Shown here: positions 1 through 11,586 of the stretch, in pieces
Numbering within the stretch: the first letter of the stretch is position 1
Layout of the letters: the number at the start of each line of letters is the position of its first letter
Assembly (NCBI GenBank): GCA_033439765.1
Contig: JAULSN010000005.1
Location: 1,116,001 to 1,180,000 of the forward strand
DNA from: Lasiosphaeria ovina
Lineage: Eukaryota > Ascomycota > Sordariomycetes > Sordariales > Lasiosphaeriaceae
Length of the DNA: 64,000 nucleotides
Reading direction: 5' to 3'
The notes under the pieces: generated by a model
Seen by the model: the letters and a program-made list of their open reading frames with translations, nothing else
Told to the model about the DNA's origin: nothing
The model's database searches: none
Translations under genes and position numbers: made by a program

Positions 1-741
1 ATCGTTGGGGATGACTGTCTCGTGGGTTCTAGCATGTTGCAAAACAAGTGTTCGGTCTATTACATAGTACACACCCAACAACGGTGAGACCCAGGGGCTC
101 CATTGGGGCGAACCGTTTGGTTACTGGAACGCCGTTTGTGGAACTTCATGAAACACGTTGCAAGACAGCCCACGAGGTCGAGACAAACTGAAACACATTC
201 ATCAACGTGATCTATCTTGTTTGTTTCAACTTCCAATGTCTTCGGATGAGTTTAGATATCCTCGATATGTCTTTCTGTTCTTGGATTGTCTCGGGGCCTT
301 GAATCGCTGCCCGCATATCATTGATACGCCCGGCGCGTCTTGGGCAATACAATGTGATCTCAAACTACCTACCGACAGTCGAGTCTGCCGCCTGCCCCCT
401 GGGCATGAGATGCTTCTCGTTTGCAGGAGAGTAAATAAACTCCCGCCCACCCATCACGAAGGTGGTCCAAATGATGTATCCAGGCACACGATGGCTCGTG
501 TCATGCCTCAATTTGACGAGCTGCCCCAGATAGTCCAGGGGCCATGGATTCACATATAAGTATCTCCCATATACCTCTCTCTTTGATAGTCCTCTAATTG
601 ACTCGACAACAACTCGTGGACAAAGATATTGCGATAACCACCGCGTCGAGCGTACCAAGCGCGGCAACTCGCCACTCTGCTTCGCACTGTCAGCCATCAA
701 CACAACACAATCTGCCGCTTGTTGCCGATCTTGGATTGATC
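1..741. other. no supported gene at the window edge
   Basis: Both strands carry overlapping ORFs of 70-135 codons (for example 365-703 on the minus strand and 158-559 on the plus strand), but none has a recognisable motif, a splice context or a convincing start. The minus-strand frame at 365-560 has protein-like composition and could be an exon of a gene reaching beyond the window. That is a weak impression only. Confidence 0.3.
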
Positions 742-1770
742 ATGTGTAGAGAGGTTATTCACGTCCATCCATATTGCAACCGACAACCAGAGCATGTAGC
801 AGATCAGAAAATCATCGCATGCGGATCCATTTATTGCCATGTGATATCGACTCAGGAGCGCCGGGTTTCGGGTGTACCGTGTCCGCATTGCAATCCCCAT
901 CAGCAATCGCAAACCTGGCCTCCACCTATGACCGCCTTGCAGCCTCAACTCCAGCTGCTTCATGAGCCAGGCTATCTGCATGAAGCCAGCTATTCGCACG
1001 CCAGCGCATCGCAACAGGCAGTTACGTATCAAGCAACGCATGAGTCGGAGGCGGAACAGTATCGGAGGGCGCTCAAACAGGCCCCACCGCGGAAATTGAC
1101 AAAAAGAGATAAAAAACGAACATTGGCCCAAGAAGAGCAACAAAAGCTAGAACAGGAAGAGGCTAAATATCGAAAATTGCAGGCAGAGCAGCATCGGAGG
1201 GCGCTCGAACTGTATAAAATGCCCGAAAAGGACTTGGAGGAGGCCAAGGCGAAAGCGAAGAGCGAGAATGAACTAAGACAAAAGGAGAAAAAGCAAGAGA
1301 AAGAGATCAAGAAGTTCGCTAGAAAGTCAAACAATCCAGATCTTGGGGCTGTCCGAAGGATACTCGATGAGAGACGACAGCAGAAAGAGCTAAAAAGGCA
1401 ACACCAGGCTCAAGAGCAGGCTGCACAGAAAACGCCAAAGCTGCTTGCAGAAGGGCCTCTGGATACTTACAGGTCAATTCAACTAATGGAAGCACAGATA
1501 CACTCCTTGCAATCTTTACCTGTTATGATCAACGCCCAAGCTAGCACCAGAGGCCTGCCGCTACCTGTTTACTCCCAAGGGGGTTACCCCCCCTTATCTA
1601 GCACTCCCACGACTCAGGCAACGCATAAACGAAAGAAGAACGAGAGCTCTAATAGCCCGGAGAGTGTAAGTGGTGGGGGTCAGCAGGGTAGCGATGGCAG
1701 TGCCCGCGGTTACCAGGGGGGCAAGCCTCCTTCGAAAAAACCTGCTCCGGAAGAGCCAAGGAAGAAGTGA
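742..1770 (+). CDS. basic/acidic coiled-coil protein with N-terminal Cys/His-rich segment
   Basis: Single-exon ORF of 342 aa. The frame is open upstream, but only from a TTG, so the first ATG at 742 is taken as the start. The N-terminal ~60 residues are rich in Cys and His (MCREVIHVHPYC, then CGSIYCH and PCPHCNPH), which suggests a small metal-binding element; this type of N-terminus recurs in fungal hypothetical proteins. Residues ~100-235 are dominated by K/E/Q/R and should form a long helical coiled coil. Two near-repeats, QYRRALK and QHRRALELY, lie at its start. The C-terminus is low complexity (Ser/Gly/Pro/Lys). No catalytic domain is visible. The function is unknown; a nuclear or nucleic-acid-associated scaffold would fit the composition, but this is inference. 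Confidence 0.6.
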   Translation: MCREVIHVHPYCNRQPEHVADQKIIACGSIYCHVISTQERRVSGVPCPHCNPHQQSQTWPPPMTALQPQLQLLHEPGYLHEASYSHASASQQAVTYQATHESEAEQYRRALKQAPPRKLTKRDKKRTLAQEEQQKLEQEEAKYRKLQAEQHRRALELYKMPEKDLEEAKAKAKSENELRQKEKKQEKEIKKFARKSNNPDLGAVRRILDERRQQKELKRQHQAQEQAAQKTPKLLAEGPLDTYRSIQLMEAQIHSLQSLPVMINAQASTRGLPLPVYSQGGYPPLSSTPTTQATHKRKKNESSNSPESVSGGGQQGSDGSARGYQGGKPPSKKPAPEEPRKK

Positions 1771-3242
1771 GCGTAGGATTGCCTACGCTGACGACGGCAA
1801 TTCGATTGTCAGTCTATTGAACGGCCTTTGGACCGGCCTGTCCTCGGGGGGGGTTTCCACGACACGTGCCGCTCTTCTGGACAGGGGTCTGAGGATGGGT
1901 TTGCTAGCAGCAGCACGGGTCTATCGTCACCACTGCGAGCTCGGTAGGGGGAGGTGACGGGTATGAACCCAGAATTTTAGCATGGATCCACGAGCCTTAG
2001 CTCAGGGCTAGGTAACTCGTCACCTATTTCACCACGACGTGGTTTTCCTTTTTATTATTTTCATACCTAAATCGAAGTTGATGAGCCATGAGTTAGAAAT
2101 CGCCGCAGGGGGTCAAAGAAACCAAGCTTCTGCCCTCTCTCTTGGCCAGAGTCGTATGGGGTCTTTGATTCATCGCACCGCCTCCCAAAGAAGGCTAACA
2201 AAACCATCAACAACCTAAGACATTCAGCCAAACGAGGCCCAATTTGGACTCATCAAAAACGAATAGGCTCTTGCGAGGGGAGCCAGAAGAGAGAAATCAC
2301 GTAAATTTAAGTAGTGACCATCACCACATGTCTATCTAGGTAATTTCAAGCCGTGACCAGCACAGCCATGTTTCACAGTAATTAGGTCTAGAACTAGGTA
2401 GGCGATGACCCGCACATTAAATGATTCCTACATACCTCATCCATAATTGTCCAAAAAATTAACGCCAGAAGTATCCAATCCAGCCCTCCTGTTTATGAGA
2501 TGTCAATCTGACGACCGCCTGCAGTCGACAAAGTCTGACATAATGAGAGTAAGGTAATTGCGTGGTGCGGGCATCGAGCCGAAAGGATGGGTGCACTCCA
2601 AGTAAAATTCTTAACTTGGAAATATCAGAAAAATAGGTGTATCCGAGTATCGCGTGAAAGCACGGCCGGTGGGTGATCCTTCGGCGGAGCCCATCATGTC
2701 GACCCCAATTAGAAAGGCAAAAACAAAACGACAATACTTCATGAGAAGCACGTCCAGTTCTTTCCCTCCCCGCATTTCAGCGAGCACCGAACACACACAC
2801 CACCACCTTGGGCCCATTTATGTCTCGCAAGTCGGTCACAGAACCCAACGAGACGAATCACAAGATGTCGCTCAATCGGATACGAGATGCCATGGTAGTA
2901 CAATGCAGACATGTTGTTGCGATACGTAGTCATCAGATGACTAGGGTGGTATTTGGCCACCTTCAGCATCCCCAGTTCCCCACCGCGTTGCAGCTCAGCG
3001 CGTGATACGTCGTATGTGCCGCTTGCTGCTGCAATACCACCATACCTTACCCAACCGCCCACCGCAAGTCAGCTGCGACGGGAATAAACAACACCACTGC
3101 GTGACAGTGCCGAGATGCCAAAACGCATAAAAGACGGAGGACCTGCTTCAATTCAGCTCTGGCTTGCTCGAGAGACACTTCGTCGCAAATAATTCGACAA
3201 GAATACTCAATATCATACACCGTCAACAAAAATACACAAAAA
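1771..3242. other. intergenic, nothing recognised
   Basis: Moderately AT-rich sequence. Short ORFs at 2459-3062 overlap on both strands without motifs. The last ~200 bases probably contain the promoter and 5' UTR of the chitin-binding gene that starts at 3243. Confidence 0.4.
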
Positions 3243-3900
3243 ATGCGCCAAGCCATGCTACTTTGGCGACTCCTCTTCCTCTGCTCGGCTAGCCTCGCAG
3301 CTGTGCTGCCCGAGTCACTGCACCTTCTCGAGAAGCGCAACAACTGCGGCGCAGGCATTGGTTCCTGTGCCACTGGCTTGTGCTGCTCGCAATGGGGCTA
3401 CTGCGGCACGACCGCCGATTTCTGTGGAACGGGCTGCCAGCCTGCCTATGGAACGTGTACCGTCCCTCCTCCTCTGTGAGTAGCTACCTAACTTTGCCCA
3501 TCTCATGTTTCCGGCCAGACCCTAATCCACGCCAGGGGCTCCTGTGGCACCGGGATCGGCTCGTGCGCCGCAGGTTTGTGCTGCTCGAAATACGGATTCT
3601 GCGGCACGACCAGCGAGTACTGCGGAACCGGCTGCCAGCCGCTGTTTGGTGCGTGTACCACTCCCACGCCCACTCCCTCTCCCGACGACAGCTGCGGGCC
3701 TACCAGTGTCGGGAACTACACCTGCACTGGGTCGGCGTATGGTGAATGTTGCTCCCAGTGGGGCTGGTGGTAAGTTTCCTGCCATTCTCATCATGGATTC
3801 AATCATGAAGATAGGTAATGTAGCTGATATGGCATATAGCGGTTCGGCAGTCGAATATTGCGGAACGGGGTGCCAGAAAGCTTACGGCACCTGTACCTAA
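3243..3900 (+). CDS. secreted protein with three hevein-type chitin-binding domains (CBM18), 3 exons
   Basis: Model join(3243..3475,3536..3769,3840..3900), 175 aa, all phases consistent. Donors are GTGAGT (3476) and GTAAGT (3770); acceptors are GCCAG (3535) and ATAG (3839). Residues 1-20 form a signal peptide, and a KR pair lies just before the first domain. Three tandem type-1 chitin-binding domains follow, each with eight cysteines in the hevein pattern ([27 protein letters not shown]) and each ending CGTGCQ-x-x-(F/Y)G-x-C. Domains 2 and 3 are joined by a Thr/Pro linker. Intron 2 splits the conserved WGWCG codon, so the third domain is complete only after splicing. There is no catalytic domain, so the protein probably binds chitin outside the cell, either protecting the hyphal wall or masking chitin oligomers as effector-type CBM18 proteins do. 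The family call is strong; the biological role is inference. Confidence 0.9.
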
Positions 3901-5274
3901 ACTCATATGAGCTGTCAATGAGCTGATGCGGAACGAAATCTTTTTGGCGTGTTTTCAGTGGGCAAGGCATTTTCTTTAATGAAAGAACGGGGTGTATATG
4001 GGCTAAGTAGGTATTTATATGAACTTAGAGCATGTAATAATTTCCTTAGTTCGTCATCTGGCACTAATAACAGCTAATTATTCTTTTTGTGTAGTAAAAT
4101 CTCAACTTCATTTCCCTCTTCAAAAAAACATGTCGATGAAACTGTATTTGACATTTTCTAATGATGCCTCAAGGAATAGGTATGCCATTTAGTCTCGCCA
4201 GAAGAGCGCAGACATACTGCACTGGCATTATAGATGACCATTCTAATGCCTGGTGTTGTGATAGCTCCACTTGGGATAGAGCTTGAGGTGCTTCTTCACC
4301 TCAGCCTACAGCGCATAAAGTGGCTCTAGTCTAGGCTGTCCTCGCCCAAAACTCCAAAGGTACAACATGTGCCGCGGTCTGGACTGCTGTTTTTGGCGGA
4401 CACGTAGCCTCAAGTTTCAGCAGTCTAGGCCGCCTCAATAAGTACATGTCGGGCGGGCCAAATGTCCTCTCGGTGTTAACAGTACCCGCACAGTGCTAAA
4501 CCCCTCGCACACACGCAAGCGTTGCACACCTTCAATCCTCAGGTTGGCGGGAAGCCGAGCTTATGGCGGTTCATACTTGTGGCGATGAAGGCCACGAGCC
4601 TGGCTTAAAAGCCGCCATGCCTGCACCCTCTAGCATTTTAATTATAGATAGCCTTTCGGCATTCTTTTGGTAATTATTCGTATTAATCAGTGGTAGCTTT
4701 CTGGTAAGCTACTTCGATTGGACTTAGTATGGTTGCTAATAGATTATATAGTATTATATATAGTATGGTACTAAACCAAATAGACGCTGTAGCGGAACGA
4801 GTGCGGCGCCTAGCTCGTTACGTGGCCAACCCTAGCTGCGGTGCTATTAATATCCGTTAAGCTTTATAACATTTATAATCGTAGTGTAAGGAAGCTCCCA
4901 AACACACACACACACCCACCACCTGTTACCAGCTGGCCAAGCTACCGCCAACTGGCCAGCCACTGATAAACAGCGGCCCTCGCCCACCTTCCTTTGCGAG
5001 GGCCAGGTTGAAGTCTTACACCAATACCAGTCATTGCTCGCCCTTACTCTTGCCTTCATTGTGACCACCTTAATCAGGCGTACCTACCTTCTCTTGCACG
5101 CTGTGTTCGACGTGGTATCCCGCAGGCTCTTTCCCCATTTCTGGATCAGTTGGCTTCGTCTTGACCCGCCCGTTAGTATGGGCGGATGTAGTCTGGGTTG
5201 ATTTGGTCTTGGGCAACCCCTTTATATTGGCCGATCCAGTCAGTGCAGGTTTGGGCGAGGCATCGGCCAGGGCA
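3901..5274. other. AT-rich intergenic DNA with probable RIP-degraded repeat debris
   Basis: No ORF of interest. About 4640-4870 is markedly AT-rich and TpA-rich (runs such as tatatagtattatatatag), as expected of repeat DNA worn down by repeat-induced point mutation. A CA-rich microsatellite lies near 4902-4915. No terminal repeats were found by eye, so the element type is undetermined. Confidence 0.4.
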
Positions 5275-8200
5275 TCAAGGACCTACCTGGCGAACAATGC
5301 CCCACAGCCAGCGCGCAGGTGCTAAGAGATCGAACGCCACGGCCATGGTGGAGATTATAATGATGAACAAGACGACGGGTCCGCCAACCCCAACTTATGA
5401 GATGGAGAGTTAGCAGTGCTTTTGTATTTTGTGTCGCAGATAAGGGGCCAGATGACATACCAACCCAGGTGATGGCAAAGGAAATTGGCAGGGACACCTG
5501 GTCGCCCGCGTGTGGATATTCGGTAACTTGCAGTGCCAGAAAGGCAGTGATGAAGCTGAGTGGGACCTAAATCATTGTGTGAGAGTGTAAGTGGGTGGTG
5601 AATTTGGCCTGGAGACGTGGGTGGTCTTACGAAGACTGTCGTGACGCCGGTAAGAACGAGGATGATGACTTCCATCCGGGTGGAGCGGTTTGAGAGTCTG
5701 CTGGAAAAGTACGACTGGAGGTTCTGGACCTGCTGCTCTTTGCGGGTGATGAAGAGTTCGAGCTGGTAGAGCTGTTAGCATGGTTTCGGTGCTTTGATAG
5801 TGGGGAAGGGCAAGTATCTCACATCGTGAATGATGGTTTCGGCCTTGGTGTATAGCTTGCTGATAGTCTGCTTCCGCGTCTCTAACTTCTCTGCTCTCCG
5901 CTGCCGTCTGCTTTTCAGACTAGGACTTTTGACGAAGCCTTTCCAGGCAAATTCCTCGCCTTCCAGCTCGTCTGTCATCTGTTTCATCACTCTAACCTGG
6001 GTCGTGACGACTTCCATGAGGATGTCAAGCTCTCTACGGATGTGCTTGAGCTTGTTCATCTTGGCCATCACATCCATGCTCTTTTCCAGCTGAAGCAGTT
6101 TTTTGAGGCACTCTTGGGCCTTCTTCTCGTAATTTGCGTCTGTAGGATCGAGGTTTATGACAATGTCGGACAATTTCTTGAACCAATCTGCTTCACAAGC
6201 AGCCTGTCATAGCAAATTAGCGGTTGTCATGCCCCATAGTCCCTTGTATACCAAGGCATGTCGCTTGTCTACCAAGACATGTCGTTTGTCTACCAAGGTA
6301 TCCATCTGTGATGGGAGGGAGGGCGGGAAGCATGGGGTGCTTACCACTTTGCTAAGCTGGTGCTCGTAAATGTTAAGGAATCGGAAACAGACGTTGTAAC
6401 GGGCCCTCTGGTTGAAGAGAAATCCAATACACTCCTGAATAATTATATAGCCCAGGTCGAGCACACTCACAATGGGCGACCTCCATTCGCTTCGGAGGCT
6501 GGCAAGTAGTCCTTCCACGATATCGGTGTATATATAAGGAAAGATCTGCTGGAGGCCCTGCATTTGACTCGGGAAGCAGGTAATGATTGTCCCTGAGACG
6601 TGTCACGCGTGTTAGCTTGGAAATCGGAAGGCATCGAAGATTTAGGGTATTACCATTGACGAGCACTAGCATCCAGAGTTGGTCAACCATAAGTGTGAGT
6701 GGATCTCTGCCAGTGTCGGCCCACTCCGTTTCAAAGTGTTCGGTGACGACCTGTTTTGTCTTTTGCAGTTCTGTGTTGAAATAGAACTGGCTGAGGGTCC
6801 TTCGATAATGCACGGGCAAAAGGCCATAGAGGTCTTTGTGGATGACTCCAAGTGTTGTCGACGGCACTCTTCCTTCACTGTCCTTCACTATTCTAGCAAG
6901 TTCGGGCTCATCGGAGCCATATAATTTGATGCCACCTGTATCGCTCTCCCAGGTCTTGTCGTTGTCATTTAGCTTGATGGGTTTGTTCGAATCCAGTTTG
7001 TCGATTCTGGCCTTCTTCAGCTCCGCTGCCTTTTGCTTCAGTCTCAGGACTGCTTCGTACGTGTCGAAGTGTACATATGGAAGCTAGAATAAGGTATGTT
7101 TGTTAGCGATTCCGGAACTATACCTCGTTTTCTTAGGATCGGAAGAGAGGAAGCCGAGAGAGTACTACCGCCACCATAAATCCCGATCGCATTGAGTTGA
7201 CTATTTCTCAAATTAGCAACATGCGATACCAATGCAAGTTTGGCACACTTGCCCATTCCCAACCGACGAAACTGCGGTCGGAGGTATCGAATATGGGAGT
7301 GCTCTTCGGTGCCCCGAGTATTCTGGTGGCCGAGCCAGTAACGGGCCTCGAAGATGGAGTCCACGCGTCCGTACAGGGGCGGAAATTTCTCGCCATTGGT
7401 TTTTTTGCATTTATCACTGCATGGCTGTGTTGACGCCCGCCGCCAGCCCGGATTTCTAGAGGAGCCCTCGCCCTGACGCTCGTGGGCCTCTCGGTTGGGA
7501 CAGTCTTCATTACACACTCGTTCGACGAGGTCCTAGAACCAGGAACGCTTCGTAAGTAATAACTCGGAGGCTCCGCTAGGGCTTGGATGACTCACTCTTA
7601 GCCATGTCATCTACCACCAAAAAGATTAGCTACCGGCTGCCAGTGTGAGATTTGCCTAATGGAGCGAGTACTGACGTGGTTCATAGGCAGATGGATCCAC
7701 CGAAGGCGTTGATAGTCATCGGCTGTCGATCCTCTTGGCCATGTTGGTTCATCTGAACCCATTATTTTCCCAGGACCTTTTTCGTAGACGAGCTCCTCGA
7801 CAGTTGGATGTGCGATGCGATGAAACTCGGCCCTGGGTTGCTGCTTTGCTGCTGTGGGTAGGCCTGGGTTTTCTTCGTCACTCGCGGTTGAGCTCGAGGG
7901 GTAATATATGTCGACAACAAGGCCACGGAATTCGTGCATGCCCTTTTCACCATCGTCTATGCCAGTGTCTTGCTCGTCGTCTTTATCGTCTGAATTGTCA
8001 AGGGTTTCCCAGCGCTTCCAGCGAGGGGAGGACGAGAACGACTTTGCGCCATATTGGGACAGCAACTTTCGAATCGCCGGGCATGTTGTGCGGCTGCTGG
8101 CAGTTTTGTCCTCTCCTCTCACACGAACATCGGGATGAACCTTGTCCTTCAGGAGTTCTTCGATGATTTCTTTCCTGTTTTTCGACGCCGCTTCCAGCAT

Positions 8201-8576
8201 CACTTTGGCAACAGTACGTTCGTGGAAATGCTCACCCAAATGGCGGCGAATCAGGTCCAGAACTTCTTCAGTGCTTGCATCGCACTGGACGAGTTGGAGA
8301 AGAACGTCTGGCCAAGCTTTCAGATTGTCGATATGATCCATCACCGTCCAGACTGTCGGGTCGATGACTTTGTCAATGTCCCGTCGAAGCTCTCTATCAG
8401 AGCGCGCGTGTGAAATGTTGAAGGAGGAGTTTTCGCCGAATCTATCCGGGATTTACGAATAGCGCAAGCTATCGTCAAAGGGTTAGCGGTAACTGAGGAG
8501 GAGGGTCAATAAACTTGAATGGTGAGATGAACTGGGGGGTTGGGGAGTTGAACAAACGTGAATCTCGCGTACTCAT
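5275..8576 (-). CDS. ankyrin-like / CorA-like Mg2+ transporter-type membrane protein, ~10 exons
   Basis: Model complement(join(5275..5393,5461..5566,5631..5771,5823..6203,6345..6592,6654..7083,7119..7532,7596..7610,7676..8441,8494..8576)), 900 aa, all phases agreeing. The N-terminus (MSTRDSRLF...) leads into an ankyrin-like helical region and then an acidic Ser/Asp linker. Motifs known from the fungal CorA-like family follow in order: WIHLPMNHMTW at an exon joint, a GRVDSIFEARYWLGHQ-type core, LPYVHFDTYEA, GLLPVHYRRTLSQFYF, WMLVLVNG-GTIITCFPSQ (the position near the usual CorA ring), a long basic helix, and two C-terminal membrane helices (~812-838 and ~862-887). Ion transport is the family role; here it is inferred. 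Two donors are unorthodox (GTTACC at 8493, and GTTCCG at 7118 bounding a 35-bp intron), so exon 1 and the exon 4/5 joint are the least certain parts. Confidence 0.75.
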
Positions 8577-9549
8577 TTCATGGCAAGGCTCTTCTCTAAT
8601 TATCCCCCTCGGGTCCCCTCATTTTGGCAAAAGCATCTGTTCCTTGCATGGCATTCCAATTGGCCCACTTGCGAAATATTGATTTGTCAGAAGCTGCAGA
8701 TATGCAGTCCGAGTCCTGCTTCAAGTCCTGCTGAACGCCTGTTGGCGAAGCCCGCAGCCACCATGCAAGACTCATTTCATTCAGATGCCGGCAGTCGCAA
8801 GCAGTCCGGATTTGGGGAGTCTCGTCTTCCCAATTCCAGGGGTAACACCACGAAAGATGGATGCCAATAAGACAGGGGCTCTGTCATGGCTCAGCTGCAA
8901 TGGCATTTTATGACATAATATGGGTTGGAGGATGCAAATAGGAAAAGTAGGACTTCAAAAACGAATACTTCAACTCGATTCGAACACATGCACTGGTGAA
9001 TTCGGGATGAAATAAAGAGGCGCCGCCTGTTGCCCACTGAGGCACTTGGCCATTCGAGCACGGGCCTTTTTCGCACCAGTCGTGAAACGCGACAGCGGTT
9101 AACGTGGTGGGCGACGAGGTACCTGCGGGTCCAGTGTGGGGGGGTGGGGAGCTAACACCTAAAAATGAGGCAAAAAGAACCGCCCGGGACTGCGCTTTGG
9201 ACGGCCGGAAAACTCATCGCGGGATGGCTAGTCCGCTTGGTTGTTCCTCAAGGGCTCGGACTCCGTGGAATGGCCCAGGTACCAAACCACTTGTCCTGTT
9301 TTCATGTGTCCCTTTTCCTACTCTCACACATGCCTGATGAACCTCACACATGCCCGATGAATAACTGCACACGAAAACTGGTTGATATCCCCCACATGTG
9401 CATCGTCGTCGCCAGCCCACAATATCTTAGAATAGCTTCAAGCACCGCAAACCACCAACTAAGGCGAAAATACCTAGCGAGATAAACTTCTGGTATCAGT
9501 GCATCGGGTCGCAGCAATGCTGATATATGGTTTAAATTATTGCCCTATA
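8577..9549. other. intergenic between CorA-like gene and Fot1-type transposon
   Basis: Short overlapping ORFs only (for example 9104-9485) with no motifs. The interval probably holds the divergent promoter of the minus-strand CorA-like gene near 8580-8800. Confidence 0.35.
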
Positions 9550-9599
9550 ACGTGCGTGATAAGCGAGTGCACCAGATAAGCGAGTGCACCACTTTCCAC
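9547..9599. repeat. left terminal inverted repeat of Fot1-type element
   Basis: 53 bases matching the reverse complement of 11361-11413 with one difference (cgtgcg here, cgtacg there). The first three bases include the TA target site. It contains two perfect tandem 17-bp units. Confidence 0.93.
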
Positions 9600-11410
9600 G
9601 CGACGCACCACCTCCACCTTCAATCCTCAATTATTCCACAACCCAACATGTCTTCCACTTCAAAAGAGGCATAGATAATTTTAGCCCTTGAAGCTATCCA
9701 ACGCGATAAAAACCTCACCCTACGAGCTGCAGGTAAGATCTACGATATTCACTATATAACACTTATACGACGACGCGACGGTAAACCTTCACGACGCGAT
9801 ATTCCAGCCAATTCACGCAAACTTACCGATTTGGAAGAGAAAACGATTATTCAGTATATAATTAAACTATATGCACGCGCATTCCACCCCCGGCTTTCTT
9901 ACGTAGAAGATATGGCCAATCGATTACTCCGCGAACGCGACGCGCCCCCTATTGGAGTACGATGGGCTTATAACTTCGTCAAGCGCTAACTAGACCTTCG
10001 GACGCGTTTTACGCGTAAATACGACTACTAGAGGGCTAAATACGAAGATCCAACGATTATTCGCGAGTGGTTTGCCCTTGTATATAACGTTAAGGTCAAA
10101 TACGGTATCCTTAACGACGATATCTATAATTTCGACGAGACTGGCTTTATAATAGGTATTATTATCGCTACTATAGTAGTTACTACCTTAGATAGCCGTA
10201 ATAAGGCTAAATAGGCCCAGCCTAGTAATCGAGAGTGGGCTATAGTTATCTAAGGAGTGAATACTCTAGGCTGGGCCATCCCGCCATTTATTATCTTGGC
10301 TGGGCAATATTACCTTATTAACTAGTATGAAGAATACAACCTCCCGGCCGACTGGCGTATCGTAATAACCGATAATAGCTAGACTACGAATAAGAAAGGC
10401 ATAGATTAGATTCGGCACTTCGATTTCTATATAGTATCTCGTATAAAGGGTATATACTAGCTATTAATCCTTAATAGCCACGAAAGCCACTACTCTGAAG
10501 AATTCGATAATTATTATAAAGAGTATAATATTATTATACTTTATATACCTCTATACTCTTCGTATATACTCCAGCCCTTAGATATTGGTTATTTTGGGCC
10601 GTTAAAGAAGGCGTATGGCCGCCAAATTGAGCAGTTTATATGGATAAATATCACACATATTAGCAAGTTGGAGTTTCTTTATACATTTAGAGAGGCGTTT
10701 TTTGCTTCGATCATAGAAAAGAATATCTAGGGGGGTTTCGCCGGAGCTGGCCTTGTGCCGTACGACCTAGAAAGGGTAATATCTAAGTTAGATATACGTA
10801 TTCGGACCCCAATACCCCCTACCTCAAGCCCAACTACCGCATTACCTTGGGTCTCCCAAACGCCACATAACCCTCGAGAGGCCACCTCATAGTCGGCATT
10901 TATTAAAACTCGAATTTCTAACCATTAGGATAGCTCTCCAACCTCAATACTAACTACTGTAGATCGATTAGCCAAAGGTACAATGGCTGTAATGTACGAG
11001 GTGGCTCTTCTTCGCATAGAGGTCTCTATACTACGAAAGGCCAATAAGGGGCTTAGTAAGCGATAGAGAGCCAAGAAAACACGTATACGGCTTGGAGGGT
11101 CACTTACTATACAAGAGGCACAGGATTTACTGGACCAGAAGGCTGTGGGTGAGTAGTTAGCTCAGGAAACACGACAAAATGGTGGTAGTGCAGGGGGGTC
11201 TCGTACGAAGATTCGATGCTGTGGCGTGTGCGGCAAGCCTGGCCATAATGCTCGTACGTGCAAGGAGGCTGTAGAATCGTCTGATTCATCTGTTTCTGAT
11301 TCAGTTATTGTAATTTCTTAGTGTGGTTGTGTTGTAATTGAGAATAGATGTAGTCGGGTGGTGGAAAGTGGTGCACTCGCTTATCTGGTGCACTCGCTTA
11401 TCACGTACGT
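9550..11410 (+). mobile_element. Fot1/pogo-family DNA transposon, full length, RIP-inactivated
   Basis: The element is 1861 bp. Inverted copies at 9547-9599 and 11361-11413 match over 53 bp with one mismatch. A TA dinucleotide lies just outside each end (9548-9549 and 11411-11412), the target duplication of the Tc1/mariner/pogo superfamily. Each terminal repeat contains two tandem 17-bp units (gataagcgagtgcacca; left copy 9558-9574 and 9575-9591), likely transposase-binding sites. Size, target site and coding content match Fot1-type elements of ascomycetes. The enclosed transposase is riddled with stops, so the copy is non-autonomous, but its ends look intact enough to be mobilised in trans. 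Confidence 0.92.
9648..11321 (+). pseudogene. Fot1/pogo-type transposase with 14 in-frame stop codons
   Basis: One frame runs unbroken by indels from ATG 9648 to a terminal TAG at 11319-11321 (558 codons) but contains 14 internal TAG/TAA codons. Several sit where Trp or Gln would be expected, as RIP (CpA to TpA on either strand) produces. Family landmarks are clear: an N-terminal HTH-like region (LTLRAAGKIY), NFDETGF carrying the first catalytic Asp, SHYSEEFDNYY, LQPLDIGYFGPLKKAYGRQ carrying the third acidic position, GAGLVPYD, and a C-terminal zinc knuckle CGVCGKPGHNARTC. At the second acidic site the motif reads LNSHESH, where the family normally has Asp-Gly before His, so that catalytic residue also appears mutated. 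Retention of the frame over 1.67 kb with only point changes argues for recent, mutation-driven death rather than long neutral decay. Confidence 0.9.
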
Positions 11411-11413
11411 TAT
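11361..11413. repeat. right terminal inverted repeat of Fot1-type element
   Basis: Inverted partner of 9547-9599, also with two tandem copies of the 17-bp unit in inverse orientation, followed by the TA target duplication at 11411-11412. Confidence 0.93.
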
Positions 11414-11586
11414 TCTTTTTTTAAATGATATCTATTTCCCCGCCGGCTGGGTGAGAAAGAGAACTGCTTATCCATTTGCACCATCCTTAACAGACCACCA
11501 CAGTCAAAGTCCGAACTTACCAAGTTGGAGTTGCGACTTAACTCACTAATCACCTAGCTGAAACCTAGTTGCTCATATGCCAATAA

